Of a DNA stretch of 64,000 bases, positions 59,627 through 64,000 are shown piece by piece (the first letter of the stretch is position 1; each line of letters begins with the position of its first letter). A model generated the notes under the pieces. That model was not told the DNA's origin. It was given only the letters and a program-made list of their open reading frames with translations, and did no database searches. The DNA is from Marinoscillum sp965229915. GTDB taxonomy: Bacteria; Bacteroidota; Bacteroidia; Cytophagales; Cyclobacteriaceae. Made by a program: the position numbers and the translations under genes. Location of the stretch: positions 124,001 through 188,000 of the forward strand of contig NZ_CBDDJZ010000001.1 of assembly GCF_965229915.1 (NCBI RefSeq), in the 5' to 3' direction.

Positions 59627-61708
59627 TTATCCAATTTTAGCCTTAGCCAATTCAGCCAATAAACGCAGCCCTTCTTTTAGATAAGGATCTTCAGACAATT
59701 TCTTAGTATGCTCCTCATCCGATAACACTTCACTGTTATTCAAAGAGGTTGATAAATCATCCTGAACATCATTTTGCTCTTCTTGCATTGCTCTGCGATC
59801 CTCCAGATTGAGCGAAACTTTGGTCTGACTCCTAATTTCTCTGGCTTTTTCAATATCTGCGACCAGGTCTTTCAGGTCCTGATCTTCATCAAGGTGCTTA
59901 CCATATAGCTTCTGCAGCTTGTCGATCAATTCACCATCGATTTGATTGGTAGGTTTGAACTTGGCACCAGCGATTTCATCCCATGGCAGTGCGGTCGGTC
60001 TACCACTTTCTCCAAAGATTTCATCCTCATAAGGCGATGGAAATTGAATGTCAGGTGCTACTCCAATTCTTTGTGTGCTACTACCAGTAACCCGGTAGAA
60101 TTTAGCCAAAGTCATTTTTAACTGACCCAATTCCACATCCTCTTGTCGCATATATCGTCCAATGTCAATCAAGTTCTGTACAGTCCCTTTGCCAAAGGTG
60201 TTTTCTCCAACGATGATACCTCGCTTATAATCTTGAATGGCACCAGAGAATATTTCTGAAGCTGAAGCACTGTACCTATTAGTCAAAACGGCTAACGGTC
60301 CGTCATAGAAGACTTCTCCATGGTCTTCGTCCTTCATCACATCTACAGTATTGTCGGTATTTCTAACTTGTACAACTGGCCCTTGTGGGACGAACAAACC
60401 TGTTAGTTCGATTGCTTCTTGCAATGACCCACCTCCGTTATATCTGAGATCAATCATCAGACCGTCTATGCCCTTGTTCTTTAAGCTATCTACCAGTTTT
60501 CGGACATCACGTGTGGTGCTTTTGTAATCCTTTACTCCACGATTCATCTCGTCAAAATTGATGTAGAAGCTAGGCACTGTAACTACACCAAGGTTGTAGG
60601 TATCATTGCCGTCCATCAATGGAATAATCTCAGCTTTAGCTGCTGATTTCTCCAGCTTGATCTTGTCTCTTACCAAACGCAGGGTATCAGGCAGTGAGTT
60701 GATATCTTCATCGTGCTTAATGATTTGTAAGCGTACCACCGATCCCTTTGGTCCACGAATTTTCTGAACCACTTCATCAAGTCTCCAGCCAATGACATCT
60801 ACAAACTCCCCTTCATCTCCCTGTGCCACACCGATGATCCGGTCATCTTTTTGCAGGTATTTGCTCTTGTATGCAGGTCCTCCAGGTATAATGTCTGCCA
60901 CTTTGGTGTAGTCCAACTGCTGGGTCAATTGAGCTCCAATTCCCTCAAGAGACAAGCTCATGTCTATTTGAAAGTTTTCTTTAGCTACTGGTGAGAAATA
61001 ATCCGTATGTGGATCATATGAGCTTGTGTATGCATTGATGAAAGCCTGGTACACATCCTCACTGTTGTACTGGTAAAGTGCCTTTTCTACTCGCTGATAT
61101 CTCTTGGCTAAGGCATCAGAGATATATTCCCAATCCTTGCCTCCTATCTTGTAACTTAATGACTGATTTTTGATAATCTTTTTCCACACATCGTTCAGTT
61201 CCTCACGATTCTTTGCCCAGGGCATCTTATCACGATCAGTTTCAAAATACTCTTCTTCATTGAAGTTGGGCTCTTGATTGAGTAATTCGTGGATGTAGTC
61301 CATACGCTCCAATGAACGCTCACGATAGATACTGAACACCTGGTAGGCAAAATCTAAATTCCCTTCTGGAAGGTGGTCATCTATAGTGTACCTATATTTC
61401 TCAAAGTAGTCTATATCAGACTGTAAAAAGTAGGATTTATTAGGATCCAACGATTCAAAGTAGTTGTCAAATATCACTGAAGACAAGGAATCATTGAGTG
61501 TTACTTTTCTATAATGATATCGGTTGAGTAAATTGACAATGACAAAGGTCTCACTAGCATGCTCTGGTTTTGGTTCGAGTGTCTTGAGCGTGTCCCCATC
61601 AAAAACCTGTACAGATTCGACCTGCGCTGAGGAAGTCTCTTGCATGGCCATTTCTCCCACTCCATAGGTCATGATTACTGACCCCAATATCAAAAGCAAC
61701 TTGTTCAT
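59627..61708 (-). CDS. prc: C-terminal processing (tail-specific) protease Prc
   Basis: A 693-aa S41 peptidase of Prc length: an N-terminal helical domain, a PDZ domain (about 230-320), and the S41 core with GLMIDLRYNGGGSLQEAIE, SASASEIFSGAI (Ser about 480) and NTFGKGTVQ (Lys about 505) forming the Ser-Lys dyad, then a DUF3340-type end. The N-terminus is hydrophobic and should target the periplasm. It trims proteins at the C-terminus, as in envelope quality control. Confidence 0.94.
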   Translation of the reverse strand: MNKLLLILGSVIMTYGVGEMAMQETSSAQVESVQVFDGDTLKTLEPKPEHASETFVIVNLLNRYHYRKVTLNDSLSSVIFDNYFESLDPNKSYFLQSDIDYFEKYRYTIDDHLPEGNLDFAYQVFSIYRERSLERMDYIHELLNQEPNFNEEEYFETDRDKMPWAKNREELNDVWKKIIKNQSLSYKIGGKDWEYISDALAKRYQRVEKALYQYNSEDVYQAFINAYTSSYDPHTDYFSPVAKENFQIDMSLSLEGIGAQLTQQLDYTKVADIIPGGPAYKSKYLQKDDRIIGVAQGDEGEFVDVIGWRLDEVVQKIRGPKGSVVRLQIIKHDEDINSLPDTLRLVRDKIKLEKSAAKAEIIPLMDGNDTYNLGVVTVPSFYINFDEMNRGVKDYKSTTRDVRKLVDSLKNKGIDGLMIDLRYNGGGSLQEAIELTGLFVPQGPVVQVRNTDNTVDVMKDEDHGEVFYDGPLAVLTNRYSASASEIFSGAIQDYKRGIIVGENTFGKGTVQNLIDIGRYMRQEDVELGQLKMTLAKFYRVTGSSTQRIGVAPDIQFPSPYEDEIFGESGRPTALPWDEIAGAKFKPTNQIDGELIDKLQKLYGKHLDEDQDLKDLVADIEKAREIRSQTKVSLNLEDRRAMQEEQNDVQDDLSTSLNNSEVLSDEEHTKKLSEDPYLKEGLRLLAELAKAKIG

Positions 61709-61837
61709 ATTTTTCAGATTTTATTCTTGTCCGTTGACAATCTTACCAAACCAACGAAGAAGTACGGAATTAAGTTAGTTAAATTTTACTAACGGCCGGA
61801 GGTAATTACGACGAATACCGCCTCATGAGCAACTAAC

Positions 61838-62800
61838 TTAGCTCTCATGATGATTCCATACCAAAGCCGCCGCACCCAGTATTGCTGCATTCTTATCCAT
61901 CATACCAGAAGGAAGTAATTTCACTTTACCTTGATAGAACGGTAGCAGGTTATCTTCCAAATGCTTTTTCGTTGGTTCAAATATCCATTTGCCAGCTTTA
62001 GCTAATCCACCTAGCAAGAAGTATGCCTCAGGATGTGAGAAGGTGGTGAAATTGGCCAGTTGCTCCCCAAGGATACGACCTGTCATTTCAAATGCGGCCT
62101 GAGCGATGGGATCACCATTTTCAGCGGCCTGTGTAATGAGTTCTCCATGGAGCTCATGGTATGAATAGTCTCTTAAGACACTTTCATCCATCATATCACA
62201 CAGCAAAAAGAAAACCGTCCGTTTCAGTCCGGTACTGGAAACGTAAGCTTCAAGTCCTCCTCTTCTACCCAACCCGGTGAGACGCCCGCCTTTTTCAATC
62301 ATTACATGTCCTAGCTCTCCAGCTTGTGAATCATATCCATAGATCAACTGTCCATTCGCCACAATGCCACTACCAAGGCCAGTACCTAAAGTGATCACCA
62401 TGAAATCTTTCATGTCGGTTGCATTGCCATAGATCATCTCTCCTATTGCAGCGGCACTGGCATCATTGGTAATGTGAATGGGCAAGTCATACCTCTTCTT
62501 CAATTCATCTGTAAACGGCACTACTCCTTTCCACAGCAAATTAGCAGCATGCTCTATCGTTCCTCTATAATAGTTGGCGTTGGGTGCTCCAACACCAATA
62601 CCAAGCACATCGTAATCGAAATCCAACTGGGACTTCAGTGTTTCTATATGCCCTTTGAGTTCGTCGAGATATAAAGCAAAATCTTTATGATTAGTAGTAG
62701 GAAAATCAGTGTGTGCAAAAAGGTTACCTTCTCTATCTACGATTCCCACTTTGGTGAGCGTCCCTCCAATATCTACTCCGATGGCTACTTTTTTAGACAT
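61838..62800 (-). CDS. ROK-family glucokinase, zinc motif lost
   Basis: A 320-aa ROK kinase: GVDIGGTLTKVGIVD, ITNDASAAAIGEMIYG and LGTGLGSGIV form the ATPase core, and GELGHVMIEKGG marks the active region. The usual CxCGxxGCxE zinc motif is replaced by LTGLGRRGGLEAY, so no zinc is bound. It probably phosphorylates glucose, including glucose released by the glycan locus, but is not adjacent to it. Confidence 0.88.
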   Translation of the reverse strand: MSKKVAIGVDIGGTLTKVGIVDREGNLFAHTDFPTTNHKDFALYLDELKGHIETLKSQLDFDYDVLGIGVGAPNANYYRGTIEHAANLLWKGVVPFTDELKKRYDLPIHITNDASAAAIGEMIYGNATDMKDFMVITLGTGLGSGIVANGQLIYGYDSQAGELGHVMIEKGGRLTGLGRRGGLEAYVSSTGLKRTVFFLLCDMMDESVLRDYSYHELHGELITQAAENGDPIAQAAFEMTGRILGEQLANFTTFSHPEAYFLLGGLAKAGKWIFEPTKKHLEDNLLPFYQGKVKLLPSGMMDKNAAILGAAALVWNHHES

Positions 62801-62916
62801 TTGATATGATTTGATTGCATTTATTCAAAAGATGAAATCAAATATATGAAGTTCAGGCCAAGGAACTTATAAATTGACAAAGGGGATTTTCGTGAAAAAC
62901 AATACAAACGTATGCA

Positions 62917-63504
62917 TTATCGCTCGTAGGCTTCTAACTCATCTACTATTGGTTGTACATCTCTCATATAGCGTCTCATTTTCACTTTGTAAGAAACAAA
63001 ACTCACAATGATAATATATACCCAGTTGGCATTGGTGACCCAAAACACAAATTCACCAGAGGCGTGATGAAGCAATGAATAGGCATAGGCATTGACTAAC
63101 AATCCCAGAACTAACCCATAGAGTGGTGAATACTCAATGATCTTTTTGGATCGTCTCAGTTTTTTGAGCCGGTAGGCAGTATAGTCTCTGGCAGATAAGG
63201 TGAGTTTCTTGGAAGTATCAAGTGATCGTGACCACAACAGAAAAATGACTCCTACGGCTAGTACCACCACACCAATAATAGACGCATAGAATAACCAGCT
63301 TTCTTCTGAGTAAATGAACAATAAGCTTACTAAAAAGATCGCAGTAAGCGACATGTACACAGACGCCATGATATTGGTTCGCCTGACCTTACGCTGATAG
63401 GTGGAAATGGATTGATCCATTTGGTGGAGACGATTACTAGTCTGATCACTTACCTGACGACCATTCGATTTCCATATATCCTTCAGTTCATCCAACTCAT
63501 CCAT
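62917..63504 (-). CDS. Four-helix membrane protein paired with the ECF sigma factor
   Basis: A 195-aa protein whose N-terminal ~35 residues are soluble (MDELDELKDIWKSNGRQVSD), followed by two pairs of membrane helices (about 42-85 and 120-165) with a charged loop between. The start overlaps the sigma gene by 8 nt (ATGGATGA), so the two are coupled. A role as sigma-binding membrane partner is likely from position. No zinc-binding anti-sigma motif is seen. Confidence 0.75.
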   Translation of the reverse strand: MDELDELKDIWKSNGRQVSDQTSNRLHQMDQSISTYQRKVRRTNIMASVYMSLTAIFLVSLLFIYSEESWLFYASIIGVVVLAVGVIFLLWSRSLDTSKKLTLSARDYTAYRLKKLRRSKKIIEYSPLYGLVLGLLVNAYAYSLLHHASGEFVFWVTNANWVYIIIVSFVSYKVKMRRYMRDVQPIVDELEAYER

Positions 63505-63991
63505 ATTGCATCAGTTTTGTTAACTTTTGTTTGATCCTCCCGATATTTACGCCCACATAGTTGGTGTCCTTACCGATGATTTCTGCTATCTCCTTGTAAC
63601 TAAGGTCTTCGAGGTACAATCCAATGATTACACGATGTTCAGGTTTTAGCTGCTCAATAGAGTTGAGGAGCTGATTGTATTGTTGTTCTCTTTCTTGCTT
63701 ATAAATGAGGTCTGAAGTGTCATATTCCAGTGACTCGAGCATGTCATCCGTTCCAGAAGGTCGGCTTTTCTGTTTTCTAAGATGACTGATTGCTGTATTG
63801 ACTGTCACCCGGTATATCCAGGTAGACAAACTGGAATCTCCCCTAAATTTTGAAATAGCTTTCCAGATATTGATCAGCACTTCCTGATAGACATCATCCA
63901 GTTCATCCGAGGCTCCGCAGTAAGCTTTGCACAGACGATAGATGGAAGGCCCTCTTTCTTCTACCAGTTCATCGAATGCTTTTCGGTCCAA
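63497..63991 (-). CDS. ECF-type RNA polymerase sigma factor
   Basis: A 164-aa sigma-70 ECF factor: region 2 (YCGASDELDDVYQEVLINIWKAISKFRGDSSLSTWIYRVTVNT) and region 4 (LKPEHRVIIGLYLEDLSYKEIAEIIGKDTNYVGVNIGRIKQKL). The frame has a TGA just before TTG 63991, and no ATG earlier than region 2, so TTG appears to be the start. It is translated with the membrane protein downstream. Its target genes are unknown. Confidence 0.93.
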   Translation of the reverse strand: MDRKAFDELVEERGPSIYRLCKAYCGASDELDDVYQEVLINIWKAISKFRGDSSLSTWIYRVTVNTAISHLRKQKSRPSGTDDMLESLEYDTSDLIYKQEREQQYNQLLNSIEQLKPEHRVIIGLYLEDLSYKEIAEIIGKDTNYVGVNIGRIKQKLTKLMQYG

Positions 63992-64000
63992 TCAATTGGT

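Noticed and set aside
1..64000. CRISPR arrays, prophage, rRNA operon or large mobile element
   Set aside because: No regularly spaced repeats, phage structural genes, rRNA sequence or complete transposase were seen on either strand.

Overview
The window looks like chromosomal DNA of a gliding-lineage Bacteroidota, most likely a free-living Cytophagales. This rests on a SusC/SusD pair, several proteins with type IX secretion (T9SS) C-terminal sorting domains, many lipoproteins with a short Cys lipobox, TAnnTTTG-like promoter boxes, a GltBD glutamate synthase and an OmpA/TPR lipoprotein. The species assignment is inference. I see no prophage, CRISPR array, rRNA operon or intact insertion sequence.

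Region 1 (1-14908, minus strand) is a polysaccharide utilization locus. In transcription order it encodes a SusC transporter, a SusD lipoprotein, a LamG-type surface lipoprotein, two tandem GH144-type (glycoamylase-like) lipoproteins, a secreted esterase, a GH3 beta-glucosidase and, beyond a gap, a cut-off sulfatase. GH144 plus BglX-like GH3 suggests beta-1,2-glucan as the substrate. Just upstream lies a membrane regulator built from a 7TMR-DISM sensor joined by a coiled coil to a zinc ribbon and helix-turn-helix of IS1595-transposase type, without the DDE nuclease. Two copies of a 14-bp direct repeat sit between this gene and susC and are candidate operators. This sensor-regulator module is the most novel item in the window.

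Region 2 (15068-27175, plus strand) is a tightly packed run: Mrp/ApbC, NifU-like scaffold, T9SS M43 metalloprotease, a double-length D-Ala-D-Ala ligase-like protein, PASTA protein, T9SS protein, rhodanese and a choice-of-anchor-B T9SS protein. It is followed on the minus strand by an M50 peptidase and a HAD phosphatase.

Region 3 (28990-31670) holds a highly structured stretch leading into a CAU-anticodon tRNA, a terminator, a GIY-YIG nuclease gene, then a damaged second copy of the tRNA 3' end and terminator followed by a truncated GIY-YIG start. A small unknown gene and a thioredoxin-like lipoprotein follow.

Region 4 (31964-53620) is mainly housekeeping: gltBD, a lipoprotein, a TerB-ABC-ABC2 fusion transporter, a YdcF protein, a Lys/Ala-rich basic protein, hisS, a T9SS type-B protein, YbaB, a GT2 glycosyltransferase, a PspC protein, an OmpA/TPR lipoprotein, pdhB, a Crp/Fnr regulator with an FNR-like box just downstream, a flavodoxin-fold oxidoreductase and ffh.

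Region 5 (53730-63991) holds a secreted acidic protein, a 51-codon lipoprotein-like ORF behind a 13-bp inverted repeat, a MazG-like pyrophosphohydrolase, an NSS transporter with a 36-aa MetS-like small subunit missed by normal length cut-offs, an OPT transporter, a DUF4097-type protein, a Prc protease, a ROK glucokinase lacking the zinc motif, and an ECF sigma factor coupled to a membrane protein.

Six gene pairs overlap by exactly 8 nt and four by 1 nt, so translational coupling seems common in this genome.
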